Both the position numbers and the translations under genes were made by a program. The notes under the pieces were generated by a model. That model searched no databases. It was not told the origin of the DNA and saw nothing but the letters and a program-made list of their open reading frames with translations. A DNA stretch of 64,000 bases, taken from NCBI RefSeq assembly GCF_001656295.1, contig NZ_LXHE01000015.1, forward strand, positions 1 through 64,000, in the 5' to 3' direction. Origin of the DNA: Moraxella catarrhalis. Its GTDB lineage: Bacteria > Pseudomonadota > Gammaproteobacteria > Pseudomonadales > Moraxellaceae. Shown here in pieces: positions 27,978-36,916 of this stretch. Each line of letters opens with the position of its first letter. The first letter of the stretch is position 1.

Positions 27978-28961
27978 TCAATCACATGAGTATCCTTGAT
28001 CATCTCGCCACGCAAGCAAAGCCGCCACATCGTTGGTAATGCCTGTCTTTAGGGCATCAACACCATCATAATGCCGTTCACCATGCAAAAAATGCGTAAA
28101 CACCACCCAAAGCGTCACGCCATATAATTCACCGTTAAAATCAGGTAAGTGCACCTCAAGTCGCCACTGTTTGCCGCCCACACTGGGGCGTAATCCAATG
28201 CTAACGGCACCAAATAAACTGTCCTGTTTTAGACCCATCACACCGCCTTGACCCAGCGATGCCCAATCCAAACGCACGCCATTTTGATAGGCGATGACAT
28301 CGGCAGCAAAAATGCCATGCAGTGCAGGCTTTAGACGCCCCAAAGACACATTTGCTGTTGGGAAATCCAATGTTCGCCCAATCTTATCACCATGCTCGAC
28401 CACGCCAGTTATGCCATAAGAGCGACCCAACATAGATTTGGCAGCGTTTAAATCACCGACCGCCAAAGCTTGACGCACCAAAGATGAGCTGATGCGTACG
28501 CCATTTTGGGTGATGCTGGGCAAATTATCTACGCTAAATCCTGCAGCTTGCAAAAATGCTTTGTCGCCAACACGATCTTGACCAAAACGAAAATCATCAC
28601 CAAGCACAAGATGGCTCACATTCAAGCTGCGTAAAAGATCGACAAACGCCGCCGCTGATAATGAACGAAACGCATCATCAAAACTTGCCACAATCAGATA
28701 TTGAACGCCCAATTGCATAATTTGCTCTGCTTTTTCGGTCAAATTGGTCAATCGAGCTGGTGGATTATCAGGCGAAAAATATTCTCTAGGCTGTGGCTCA
28801 AATACCATCACCGCTGATGACAGACCCATCGCTTTGGCATCATCAGCCAGTGCTGATAATAACGCTTGATGACCCAAATGAACGCCGTCATAATTACCGA
28901 TGGTCAAGGCAAGTGGTGGCAGTGTCGGTAAATGATGACTGTCTAAAAAAATGATTTGCAT
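27978..28961 (-). CDS. ribF: Bifunctional riboflavin kinase/FMN adenylyltransferase
   Basis: RibF makes FMN and FAD from riboflavin. The 327-residue protein has the N-terminal nucleotidyltransferase motif TIGNYDGVHLGHQALL and the middle ISSSLVRQAL. The C-terminal riboflavin kinase domain shows GRTLDFPTANVSL and LEVHLPDFNGELYG. It lies 14 bp downstream of a UPF0149 gene on the same strand. Confidence 0.95.
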   Translation of the reverse strand: MQIIFLDSHHLPTLPPLALTIGNYDGVHLGHQALLSALADDAKAMGLSSAVMVFEPQPREYFSPDNPPARLTNLTEKAEQIMQLGVQYLIVASFDDAFRSLSAAAFVDLLRSLNVSHLVLGDDFRFGQDRVGDKAFLQAAGFSVDNLPSITQNGVRISSSLVRQALAVGDLNAAKSMLGRSYGITGVVEHGDKIGRTLDFPTANVSLGRLKPALHGIFAADVIAYQNGVRLDWASLGQGGVMGLKQDSLFGAVSIGLRPSVGGKQWRLEVHLPDFNGELYGVTLWVVFTHFLHGERHYDGVDALKTGITNDVAALLAWRDDQGYSCD

Positions 28962-28975
28962 GAAAAATATATCGC

Positions 28976-29614
28976 CTATTGCTTGCTTGCCATCGCATCA
29001 ATGACTGGTACAGCCAACTTTTCTGCTGCAAGCTCATTTGCTGTCTTCGCTTCAGGCGACAGACCTTTTAATAACGCCAAGTTTTTGACATCTTGACGCT
29101 GACGAACAGCTAAGCTGACAGGCACCATGCGAGCAAACTCAAATAACTGTAGCCACATCTCCTCACCGCCCTCTAGACTTTCTTCGTCATCCAAGCGAAT
29201 GGCGGCAATCTCCATCAAAGTACCAATCAGCTCGTTTTCATCTGCACTCAATGTCACGCCCGCCACACCAATACCAGTAATATAACCGCCCGCCCAGTCT
29301 TTGAGTGCCAAAACACGCTCATACAACTCATGCTCATCATCAGGTACTAAGGGTTCATAGCCATATGCGTCATCTTTATCTTTGAGTGCAAAGCTGACAT
29401 CTTCGGCATAGTCAGTCAATAGCTCAAGTGCCGATTCACTAGGTATCCCAAAGCTCATTTCTTCTAATAAGCGTACCCAACCATCGGTATCAGGTGCATG
29501 ACACACAGTCATGATACCAGTCATGATGCCGTGCAACTCGCTGATCGATATGTCTGTCCAGTCGCCAAATGCTGACGCCCAATCATCCCAACCTGATAAA
29601 TAATCTGTTGCCAT
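28976..29614 (-). CDS. UPF0149 family protein (YgfB/YecA-like)
   Basis: The 212-residue acidic, mostly helical protein carries the UPF0149 hallmark SISELHGIMTGIMTVCHAPD near the N-terminus and a second conserved block LKDWAGGYITGIGVA. Some members carry a C-terminal SEC-C zinc tail; none is present here. In pseudomonads the homologue YgfB acts as a regulator; the role in this genome is unknown. It probably forms a two-gene unit with ribF. Opposite it, on the plus strand, lies the zapB-like/zapA pair; E. coli also keeps ygfB next to zapA, so this neighbourhood is conserved. Confidence 0.85.
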   Translation of the reverse strand: MATDYLSGWDDWASAFGDWTDISISELHGIMTGIMTVCHAPDTDGWVRLLEEMSFGIPSESALELLTDYAEDVSFALKDKDDAYGYEPLVPDDEHELYERVLALKDWAGGYITGIGVAGVTLSADENELIGTLMEIAAIRLDDEESLEGGEEMWLQLFEFARMVPVSLAVRQRQDVKNLALLKGLSPEAKTANELAAEKLAVPVIDAMASKQ

Positions 29615-29907
29615 AGTTTGCCTTTATTCGTGTGTTTTTGACATCAGTTAACCCTTAAGGATCATCAAACCTTTGTCAAAAATTGTTAAAATTTACCTTT
29701 AAATAATCGCTCAAAAAAACAGAGTATTATAGCACAGACATGCCAGTTTATGTGCTTGTTTTGATTAAACCATGATGTTATCTAAAAACTTTTTAATATC
29801 ACAATGACCAACTTTTATGTAATTTTTACAAAAAATTTGACAACACAATCCAAAGCCATGCTAAGATAAGCTCAGCTAAATTTTGTTTGATCAACTTAGG
29901 ATATCTT

Positions 29908-30267
29908 ATGTTAGCTCAATTACAAGCCTTAGAGCAGACGATCATCGCCATGAAAAAGCAATATGCGGTCACTGCGACAGAACTTGCCAATCTCAAACAA
30001 CGCATCGCCAATGACGACAGCGCCAAACAAATCGAAACACTACAAGACAAGCTCAATCAAGCACTGACTGATATTGAGAATTATAATGACCGCGTGGATG
30101 ATCTACAACAAACCCAAAATGCGCTAGAGCAGCAAGTTGATGAGCTTTATCAAGCCAATCAAGCGTTAATCACCCAAAATCAAGATCTAAAAGATAAAAA
30201 CGCCTTAGCCATCTCACGCGCTGAAGTGATTCGTGATTGGCTGTCAAAAATCGATCGCTCCAACTAA
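29908..30267 (+). CDS. Small coiled-coil protein, ZapB-like
   Basis: Starting at the ATG at 29908 (AGGATATCTT upstream), this protein of about 119 residues is nearly all coiled coil, with heptads over LANLKQRIAND and ETLQDKLNQALTDIENYNDRVDDL. It ends with a basic amphipathic tail (EVIRDWLSKIDRSN). It lies 36 bp ahead of zapA on the same strand. Size, coiled-coil nature and location suggest a ZapB-type partner that links ZapA to the division apparatus. The sequence is too low in complexity to assign it firmly. Confidence 0.6.
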   Translation: MLAQLQALEQTIIAMKKQYAVTATELANLKQRIANDDSAKQIETLQDKLNQALTDIENYNDRVDDLQQTQNALEQQVDELYQANQALITQNQDLKDKNALAISRAEVIRDWLSKIDRSN

Positions 30268-30303
30268 AGACGCGCCATTCAACAGTTTTGCTAAGGAATC
30301 ATT

Positions 30304-30651
30304 ATGAGTCAAGACACCCAAAATTCACCATCATCGGCCATCATCGCCAAAGAAGAATTTCGCCCAATTGATATCAGTATCGCCGGCACGCCGCATCGGA
30401 TTGTCTGCCCAGTGGACGAAATTAAAAACCTAGAACATGGGGCTGAATACATCAACCACAAAATCCGTGATCTGCGCCGTGAAATCAAGCACAAAACACC
30501 GACCAATGAAGAGTTTTTGGTGCTGGTTTGCTTGGAGCTTTATGATGAAGTCCAAGCCCTAAAAACCCAAATCGCTGATGCTGATGACGAAAAAGCCAAA
30601 GTCGCTGCCATGATAGAAAAAATCAATCAACAAGCACGCTCGATGCTTTGA
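30304..30651 (+). CDS. zapA: Cell division protein ZapA
   Basis: ZapA bundles FtsZ filaments at midcell. The 115-residue protein shows the family beta-hairpin PIDISIAGTPHRIVCPVDEIKNLEHGAEYIN followed by a coiled-coil tail, with LVLVCLELYDEVQAL in the middle. AAGGAATC precedes the ATG. It is downstream of the zapB-like coiled-coil gene and ends at a strong terminator. Confidence 0.9.
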   Translation: MSQDTQNSPSSAIIAKEEFRPIDISIAGTPHRIVCPVDEIKNLEHGAEYINHKIRDLRREIKHKTPTNEEFLVLVCLELYDEVQALKTQIADADDEKAKVAAMIEKINQQARSML

Positions 30652-30664
30652 GTCAAACACATCA

Positions 30665-30702
30665 AAAACGGTAGCATAAAAACTACCGTTTTTTATGCTA
30701 CC
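30665..30702. terminator. Two overlapping alternative hairpins after zapA
   Basis: AAAACGGTAG (30665-30674) can pair with CTACCGTTTT (30683-30692), which ends in T6. Alternatively GGTAGCATAAAA (30670-30681) pairs with TTTTATGCTACC (30691-30702). The two stems exclude each other, and together they can terminate both zapA and the convergent minus-strand gene. Confidence 0.85.
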
Positions 30703-30712
30703 TTAAAAGCTA

Positions 30713-31003
30713 TCAATCGTTAATCATTGGTAGATTTTCTTTTGGATGAGTATCGGCATAAGATTTGAGATGGTCAGCATTACAAAAAAACCGTTCATTA
30801 GGCTGCTTTTTGTTCAATAAAATACCACGATAGGTTGCCAACACATGCCCACAGTAGTGGCAATGTCGCACGCTTGTATCATCACCTTCTTTGGGGAAGA
30901 ACGCTTTGGGTGGCTTAGGGTACATGAATTTCAAAAACAGCCACATGACCACACTGATGATGATAATATTTAAAATAAAAGCAAACATAAACTCTCGATT
31001 CAT
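30713..31003 (-). CDS. Small membrane-anchored zinc-ribbon protein (PP0621-like)
   Basis: The 96-residue protein has one N-terminal transmembrane segment (FAFILNIIIISVVMWLFLKFMY) followed by a cytosolic zinc-ribbon-like motif: HCHYCGHVLATY ... FFCNADHLKSY. The CxxC and CxxxH spacing resembles the PP0621 family of small conserved proteins of unknown function in gammaproteobacteria. It is a single gene, convergent with zapA, 234 bp from the nadE start on the other strand. Confidence 0.6.
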   Translation of the reverse strand: MNREFMFAFILNIIIISVVMWLFLKFMYPKPPKAFFPKEGDDTSVRHCHYCGHVLATYRGILLNKKQPNERFFCNADHLKSYADTHPKENLPMIND

Positions 31004-31237
31004 CGCAAATTTTTAGAAACCTAAGATTACTATACCACAAAGTTTAGGGGTTTATGCTATACTATTTGCAGGTTTGTCAACGATTTTGATAAGCCAGAAT
31101 GTTTGGCGTATTTGCCACTTTTACAAAATTTGTTTATGAAATTTGCGACGACAGTGAGGTCATTGCATTTTTTATGACATCAATTTAAACGCACTTGGTA
31201 TGATGCCCAATGCTCACAAATTTCAAGGATATTACAA

Positions 31238-32929
31238 ATGTCAAAAGCTAAAACCGATGCCGTCAACGGCACACAAACCAGTTTTCATACCGCAGATGCC
31301 ACGACAGGTCAAATGACTTTTGCGATCATTCAGACCAATTTTTGGGTGGGGGATATCGCAGGTAATGTCAAAAAAATGCACGCTTTAACCCTAGACGCCA
31401 AAGCTCGCGGTGCGGATATTGTCATCTTTCCTGAGCTTGCTTTGGTGGGTTATCCGCCTGAAGATTTGCTTTTGCGCCCAACCTTAGGTGAGCGCGTCCG
31501 TGAAGCGATGGCAAAACTTGCCGAAATTGAAGGCATTGTGGTGATTTTGGGCTATCCACACATTGATCATCATGGCACATTCAATTCAGCCGCCATCTTG
31601 CAAGGCGGCAGCCAAAAAGGCTTTTATCATAAGCAGCGCCTACCAAACTACGGCATCTTTGATGAGCGTCGCTATTTCCAAAAAGGTCGCAATCAAGTCT
31701 TGTTTGATTATAAAGGCGCGACGATTGGTCTTTTGATTTGTGAAGATATTTGGCATGATGAGCCCATTCAAGCGCTAAAACAAGAAGGCGCTGATTTGGT
31801 GGTGGTGATCAATGCTTCGCCATTTGAAATCGGTAAGCAAACCGCCCGAAAAGAGCTTTTAACCAAACAGTCTTCCGCCCATAATCTGCCCATCATTTAT
31901 GTCAATACCGTCGGTGCCCAAGATGATATCGTCTTTGATGGCGGTTCTTTGATCATGCAATCAGACGGCAGTGTCGCACATGAAGGCGTCAGATTCTTAA
32001 ATCAGCTGATGATGGCGCAGTTTGATACCCAAACTAAGACTTTTGATACACAAACCAAAGCACCGCTTGTGCTGTCTGAAGAGTCTGAGATGTATCAAGC
32101 GCTTGTGGTGGGTCTGCGCGATTATGTCAATCGCTCAGGCTTTAAAGGGGTGATTGTTGGCCTATCAGGTGGTATTGATAGCGCGCTCACGCTTTGTATT
32201 GCGGTTGATGCGTTGGGTTCTGATCGGGTGTATGCCGTGATGATGCCCTATGAATATACCGCTCAAATCAGCCTAGAAGATGCCGAAGCCCAAGCCGCTC
32301 GCTTAAATGTGTCTTATACCGTCTGCCCCATTCATGATGCTGTGGCAGGCTTACGCTCAGCCTTAGCGCCACTGCTTGCCAATAGCGAGCCTGATGTGAC
32401 CGAAGAAAACTTACAAGCGCGCGCCCGTGGCACTATCTTGATGGCACTGTCTAATAAATTTGGGCATATGGTCATCTCAACAGGTAATAAGTCTGAAAAT
32501 GCTGTCGGCTACTCAACGCTTTACGGCGATATGGTGGGCGGATTTGATGTCTTAAAAGATGTGTATAAAACCGATGTCTATCGCTTGGCAAATTATCGCA
32601 ATCGCTTGGAGGATAATCCTGTTATCCCTGAACGAGTGATTACTCGCCCGCCCAGTGCTGAGCTGCGTCCTGACCAAAAAGATCAAGACAGCTTAGGCGA
32701 TTATGAAACGCTTGATAACATCCTAAGAATGTATATTGATGAAGATTTGGGCTATAAAGCCATTGTGGCAGCAGGTTTTGAACCCCAAATGGTCGAAAAA
32801 ATCTTAGGCATGGTGGATCGCTCTGAATATAAACGCCGCCAAGGTGCCATCGGTACCAAGATCACCAAAAAATCATTTGGTCGCGAACGCCGATACCCAC
32901 TGGTCAATGGTTGGTCAATCAAAGGCTAA
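31238..32929 (+). CDS. nadE: Glutamine-dependent NAD+ synthetase
   Basis: NadE makes NAD from nicotinate adenine dinucleotide using glutamine-derived ammonia. The 563-residue protein fuses an N-terminal nitrilase-type glutaminase (Glu in FPELALVGYPPEDLL, Lys in KQRLPNYGIFDERRYF, nucleophile Cys in LLICEDIWHDEP) to a C-terminal synthetase with the P-loop VGLSGGIDSALTL and STGNKSENAVGYSTLYGD. AAGGATATTAC is the ribosome binding site. The first 25 residues are an unusual Thr/Ala-rich extension. It ends at a strong terminator. Confidence 0.96.
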   Translation: MSKAKTDAVNGTQTSFHTADATTGQMTFAIIQTNFWVGDIAGNVKKMHALTLDAKARGADIVIFPELALVGYPPEDLLLRPTLGERVREAMAKLAEIEGIVVILGYPHIDHHGTFNSAAILQGGSQKGFYHKQRLPNYGIFDERRYFQKGRNQVLFDYKGATIGLLICEDIWHDEPIQALKQEGADLVVVINASPFEIGKQTARKELLTKQSSAHNLPIIYVNTVGAQDDIVFDGGSLIMQSDGSVAHEGVRFLNQLMMAQFDTQTKTFDTQTKAPLVLSEESEMYQALVVGLRDYVNRSGFKGVIVGLSGGIDSALTLCIAVDALGSDRVYAVMMPYEYTAQISLEDAEAQAARLNVSYTVCPIHDAVAGLRSALAPLLANSEPDVTEENLQARARGTILMALSNKFGHMVISTGNKSENAVGYSTLYGDMVGGFDVLKDVYKTDVYRLANYRNRLEDNPVIPERVITRPPSAELRPDQKDQDSLGDYETLDNILRMYIDEDLGYKAIVAAGFEPQMVEKILGMVDRSEYKRRQGAIGTKITKKSFGRERRYPLVNGWSIKG

Positions 32930-32940
32930 TCAGCACTTTT

Positions 32941-32966
32941 AAAACGCTCACACCAGTGGGCGTTTT
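32941..32966. terminator. Terminator between nadE and yggS
   Basis: AAAACGCTCAC pairs with GTGGGCGTTTT around ACCA, followed by T; the A run on the left makes it usable from both strands. Confidence 0.88.
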
Positions 32967-32981
32967 TTAATGGCGCTACAT

Positions 32982-33692
32982 TTACTGATATGATCGCTCA
33001 CCAAAAATCGCCGTCCCAACACGCACCATCGTCGATCCATGCGCCACAGCTTCTGCCATATCACCGCTCATGCCCATGCTGATGCTATCCCAGTTTGGCA
33101 AGTCAAAACGCCTTGCCATCGCATCAAATAGTGCTTTTGTGCGGGTAAACGCATCTACGGTTTGCTGACTTGGAATGACCATCACGCCACGCAAGTTTAG
33201 GTTTTTGTAGTTGATGATTTGTTCTATGAGCGTGGGCAGTTCAGTTGGTTTACAGCCTGATTTACTGCTTTCATCATCAATATTGACTTGGATCAAGACA
33301 TTGAGCGGCTTCATACCTGCGCGCTGCTCATTGAGACGCTTGGCGATGACCTCGCGCTCCAAGGTGTGCACCCAGTCAAAATACTTGGCAATGTCTCGCG
33401 TTTTATTTCTTTGGATGCTGCCAATATAGTGCCATGTGATCGGCAAATCAGGCAGCGCCGTGATTTTACCAAGCGCCTCTTGCAGATAATTTTCACCAAA
33501 ATCTTCTTGACCTGCACGGTACAGCGCCTCAATCATCGAAGCAGGCTTTGTCTTTGACACCGCAAGTAGTGCCGCTGAACGGTGTTCGTCGTTTGTTTCG
33601 GCAGCCTTGGCATTAGCCACAGCTAGCGCATCACTCACTGCTTGATAATTAGCCAATAATTGCGCTTCATCAAAATCGGTCACGGTCTGCAT
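32982..33692 (-). CDS. yggS: YggS family pyridoxal phosphate homeostasis protein
   Basis: This 236-residue fold-type III PLP-binding protein (PLPBP) buffers cellular vitamin B6. It shows the PLP lysine in LLAVSKTKPASMIEAL, DFGENYLQEAL, the HYIGSIQRNKTRDI block and the C-terminal SMGMSGDMAEAVAHGSTMVRVGTAIFG. It is divergent from pilT with less than 120 bp between the starts, the yggS-pilT arrangement common in gammaproteobacteria. Confidence 0.95.
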   Translation of the reverse strand: MQTVTDFDEAQLLANYQAVSDALAVANAKAAETNDEHRSAALLAVSKTKPASMIEALYRAGQEDFGENYLQEALGKITALPDLPITWHYIGSIQRNKTRDIAKYFDWVHTLEREVIAKRLNEQRAGMKPLNVLIQVNIDDESSKSGCKPTELPTLIEQIINYKNLNLRGVMVIPSQQTVDAFTRTKALFDAMARRFDLPNWDSISMGMSGDMAEAVAHGSTMVRVGTAIFGERSYQ

Positions 33693-33809
33693 AATCTACC
33701 CTTTATCATATGGCTGTATTTCATCAAATTATTGTAACACTAAGAAGATCACTTGTGAAATCCGCCTGAATTTGATTTAATGTGGCAAATGTTTGGAGTC
33801 AAGATCCCC

Positions 33810-34856
33810 ATGCTCAATCTTAAAGATCTGTTGGTTTTTGCACACAATCAAGGCGCATCAGATTTACATTTATCCGCCCAACAGCCCGTTATGCTGCGTA
33901 TTGATGGCAATCTTTTGCCCATGGACATCACGCCCATTGATACAGATAGTATCATGCAGATGCTACGCCTTGTGATGGATGACACAGATTATCGCCAATG
34001 GCAACACAATCTTGAACATGATTTTGTACTTTCACTTGATGGCATCGCTCGCTTTCGGGTGAATGTATTTTTTCAGGCACACGGTGCGGCGGCTGTTTTT
34101 CGGGTGATTCAAGCCAAAGTGCCCACACTTAGGCGGTTAATTGATGATGATCGAATTTATGACAGCCTGCGACAAATCACGACACTGCGCGCAGGCTTAG
34201 TGCTTGTTACAGGCGCGACAGGCTCGGGTAAATCAACGACACTTGCCAGTTTCATCGACCACATCAACCAACACCAAAAAAAGCACATTATCACCATTGA
34301 AGACCCCATTGAATATGAGCATGTCTCCAAGCTTTCTCTGATTAATCAAAGGCAAGTCGGTAAAGATACCCGAAGCTTTCAAAATGCCCTACGCTCAGCA
34401 TTGCGTGAAGATCCTGATGTGATCTTGGTCGGTGAGCTGCGCGATCTTGAGACCATTCGCTTGGCGCTGACAGCTGCCGAAACTGGGCATTTGGTACTAG
34501 CAACCTTGCACACGGTCAACGCCCCAAAGAGTATTGATCGTATCATTGAGGTTTTTGATGCTGCTGAAAAGCACATGATTCGCACGATGCTCGCTGACTC
34601 ACTAAAGGCAGTGATCGCCCAACGGCTATTGCCTGCCCAAGGTGGCGGTCGTGTGGCAGCGTTTGAGATTCTCACTCACACGCCTGCGGTTGCCAATCTT
34701 ATTCGCGAAAATAAAATCTCGCAGCTGCCTTCTGTCATCCAGACCAGCTCAGCCCAAGGCATGATCAGTCTGAGTCATCATCTATCACGCCTGGTCTCAT
34801 CTGGTAAAATCAGCCCAGATACCGCCAATCATCATGCCCAAGAGCGGCTATTTTAA
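33810..34856 (+). CDS. pilT: Type IV pilus retraction ATPase PilT
   Basis: PilT is the hexameric ATPase that depolymerises type IV pili, giving twitching and DNA uptake. From the ATG at 33810 it is 348 residues. It shows the N-terminal ASDLHLSAQQPVMLRIDG, Walker A VTGATGSGKST (133-143), the Asp box IITIEDPIEYEH, the Walker B region LREDPDVILVGELRDLETI, and the His box TGHLVLATLHT. An AIRNLIRE-like C-terminal motif appears as VANLIRENKI. The in-frame ATG at 33780 is less likely because the family starts at the inner Met. Confidence 0.95.
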   Translation: MLNLKDLLVFAHNQGASDLHLSAQQPVMLRIDGNLLPMDITPIDTDSIMQMLRLVMDDTDYRQWQHNLEHDFVLSLDGIARFRVNVFFQAHGAAAVFRVIQAKVPTLRRLIDDDRIYDSLRQITTLRAGLVLVTGATGSGKSTTLASFIDHINQHQKKHIITIEDPIEYEHVSKLSLINQRQVGKDTRSFQNALRSALREDPDVILVGELRDLETIRLALTAAETGHLVLATLHTVNAPKSIDRIIEVFDAAEKHMIRTMLADSLKAVIAQRLLPAQGGGRVAAFEILTHTPAVANLIRENKISQLPSVIQTSSAQGMISLSHHLSRLVSSGKISPDTANHHAQERLF

Positions 34857-34868
34857 GCCTTGATTTAA

Positions 34869-34899
34869 AAAATGCCCAATATCATCTATTGGGCATTTT
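34869..34899. terminator. Bidirectional terminator between pilT and fur
   Basis: AAAATGCCCAATA (34869-34881) pairs perfectly with TATTGGGCATTTT (34887-34899) around a 5-nt loop. Confidence 0.9.
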
Positions 34900-34925
34900 G
34901 GATCACACCGCATACGGGGCTTGGC

Positions 34926-35366
34926 TTATTTATTTTCGCTGTTTGCCTTTAGGCACTCTGGACTGTCACAGACGCCATACAGCACCAAAGAATGACCTGA
35001 TAGCTTAAAATTATGCGCCTGAGCCACCTTAAACTGCTCTTCTTCGATGACCGAATTATGAAATTCAACAATTTTACCACACACATCACAGACCAAATGA
35101 TCGTGATGTTCATCTTGGACAATCTCAAAGACTGATAAATTATTCTCAAAATTATGTCGCTTAACGATGCCTGCTTGCTCAAACTGGGTCAAAACACGAT
35201 ACACTGTTGCCAAACCCACATCTTCGCCCTGCGCTGCTAACGCACGATAGACATCTTCAGCACTCATATGATGATGTTCAGCATTTTCAAGCAGCTCTAA
35301 GATTTTGATACGAGGCAAAGTAACCTTTAAGCCAGCTTTACGCAAATCTTTATTTGTAAAAGCCAT
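34926..35366 (-). CDS. fur: Ferric uptake regulator Fur
   Basis: This 146-residue iron-responsive repressor shows the winged-helix opening LRKAGLKVTLPRIKILELL, the recognition helix region DVGLATVYRVLTQFEQAGIVKR, the metal site HHDHLVCDVCGKIVEFHN, and a second C-terminal Cys pair YGVCDSPECL. It is divergent from bamE, the classic fur/omlA arrangement of pseudomonads and Acinetobacter, with about 230 bp between the starts. The DNA just upstream of its ATG is AT-rich (ATATTATCC, GATATTAAATCAT), which could include a Fur box. Confidence 0.96.
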   Translation of the reverse strand: MAFTNKDLRKAGLKVTLPRIKILELLENAEHHHMSAEDVYRALAAQGEDVGLATVYRVLTQFEQAGIVKRHNFENNLSVFEIVQDEHHDHLVCDVCGKIVEFHNSVIEEEQFKVAQAHNFKLSGHSLVLYGVCDSPECLKANSENK

Positions 35367-35602
35367 ATATTATCCATCCTAACTTGATGATATTAAATCA
35401 TATAAATTAATTAATAATGTATCATAAAATCGCCCTGCTTGCACCCCAAAATCATCACCATACGCCAAAAGCTTATGATTTATTTATCCAATCATCAAAA
35501 CTTATCATCATCATAAAAACCGCCCAAATAGCAAAAGATACTTGCATAATGATAAGCCTTTGGTTTAATATGATCACACTTCATCACCATATGGGAATCA
35601 TA

Positions 35603-35977
35603 ATGCAAAAGATGACTTACAAAGCTGTCAGCTTAGGTTTGGTTGCGGTGCTTGCTCTGACTGGCTGCAGTGCCTTTCGGGTCTATACGATCGATCTACC
35701 CCAAGGCACGCCGCTATCTGCCGCCCAAGCCAATCAAATACAAGTGGGCATGAATGCCAACCAAGTGCTATATTTACTTGGCTCGCCTGCCTTGCGTGAT
35801 ACGCTGGCACCAAACCGCTGGGATTATATTTATGACTATACCGCAGGCACTGATGGCAAACGCCAAAAAAAATCTGACATTAAAAACGCATCGCAATACT
35901 TGAGCATTCATTTTAATAACCAAGGCATCGTTACACGCATTGACGGTCGTGACAGCTTACCTGATACTCGCCATTGA
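35603..35977 (+). CDS. bamE: Outer membrane protein assembly factor BamE (OmlA/SmpA)
   Basis: BamE is the small lipoprotein of the beta-barrel assembly machine. Started at the ATG at 35603 (GGGAATC upstream) it is 124 residues, with a lipoprotein signal ending in the lipobox LALTGC. The SmpA/OmlA core follows: YTIDLPQGTPLSAAQANQIQVGMNANQVLYLLGSPAL and NRWDYIYDYTAGTDGK. The in-frame extension to 35417 has no family match and is not needed. It is divergent from fur, as in related genera. Confidence 0.92.
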   Translation: MQKMTYKAVSLGLVAVLALTGCSAFRVYTIDLPQGTPLSAAQANQIQVGMNANQVLYLLGSPALRDTLAPNRWDYIYDYTAGTDGKRQKKSDIKNASQYLSIHFNNQGIVTRIDGRDSLPDTRH

Positions 35978-36003
35978 TGCTGGTGTGGTCGTAACCAATT
36001 CAT

Positions 36004-36032
36004 AAGCCGCTTATACATCCACTAAGCGGCTT
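36004..36032. terminator. Bidirectional terminator between bamE and dedA-type gene
   Basis: AAGCCGCTTA (36004-36013) pairs with TAAGCGGCTT (36023-36032). The right arm overlaps the last codons of the convergent DedA gene. Confidence 0.85.
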
Positions 36033-36666
36033 TATTAAGTTTTTGTTTAATAAAACTAAAAATAACTGGCAAGATGCTAAAAATAATAATACCAAAAATC
36101 ACATAAGTGAAATTATCTTTAATGGCAGGCTGATTCCCAAAAAAATAACCCAGCAGCACAAATGACACAATCCATAAAAATCCACCGATGATATTATAGC
36201 TTAAAAAATAGCGATAATTCATGCTGCCCGCTCCTGCCACAAATGGCGCAAAGGTACGAGCAAACGGGATAAAGCGTGCAAGAATAATCGTCTTTTTACC
36301 ATGTGTTGCAAAAAATTTTTGTGTATTAACCAAGTGCTGATGATTGATCCAGCGGGAATTTGTGACAAATACTTTAGGTCCGATATATTTACCGATATGA
36401 TAATTGAGCGTATCACCCAACACCGCAGCCAAAGACAGCAGTATGATCAATAAGATCGGATTTATCGCACCTGTCACAGCGGCCAACGCACCTGTAGCAA
36501 ATAACAGGCTATCTCCAGGTAAAAACGGCATCACCACAAGCCCAGTTTCAACAAAAATAATCAAAAATAAGATGCCATAAATCCACATGCCATAATCTTG
36601 TAAAAATACTGCCAAATGCTGATCGATGGTCAAAATAAAGTCCATCAGCTGCATAATCATATTCAT
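36022..36666 (-). CDS. DedA family membrane protein
   Basis: The 214-residue integral membrane protein has four to five hydrophobic segments and the DedA signatures: VFVETGLVVMPFLPGDSLLF, GDTLNYHIGKYIGP, and the reentrant-loop motif ILARFIPFARTFAPFVAGAGSM with its essential Arg residues. DedA proteins act as flippases or proton-dependent transporters for undecaprenyl phosphate/phospholipids. It is closest in pattern to E. coli YqjA/YghB, inferred from motifs only. It is divergent from metR. Confidence 0.88.
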   Translation of the reverse strand: MNMIMQLMDFILTIDQHLAVFLQDYGMWIYGILFLIIFVETGLVVMPFLPGDSLLFATGALAAVTGAINPILLIILLSLAAVLGDTLNYHIGKYIGPKVFVTNSRWINHQHLVNTQKFFATHGKKTIILARFIPFARTFAPFVAGAGSMNYRYFLSYNIIGGFLWIVSFVLLGYFFGNQPAIKDNFTYVIFGIIIFSILPVIFSFIKQKLNKAA

Positions 36667-36916
36667 AATTCCCTACTTTTTATTCAAACTTTTTACTCAA
36701 AACAGTGCCTATATTATCAAAAAAAATAATCTTTATAAAAATTTTGTATTGCTTAAATGTTTGATACACAGACATAGATGAGATATCCAAAAAACCAAAG
36801 TCATCACATTGGTCATTTAGACAACATGAATGTTGTTTGATATTATGATAAAATGTTACTCATATAAAATTTCAAATTTCATGTCAATGTAAACGATATA
36901 AACAAATGGCTTTATT

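Noticed and set aside
30652-31237. 6S RNA gene downstream of zapA, as in many gammaproteobacteria
   Set aside because: The space holds a terminator, a minus-strand gene and a short gap with no long closing stem and central bubble.
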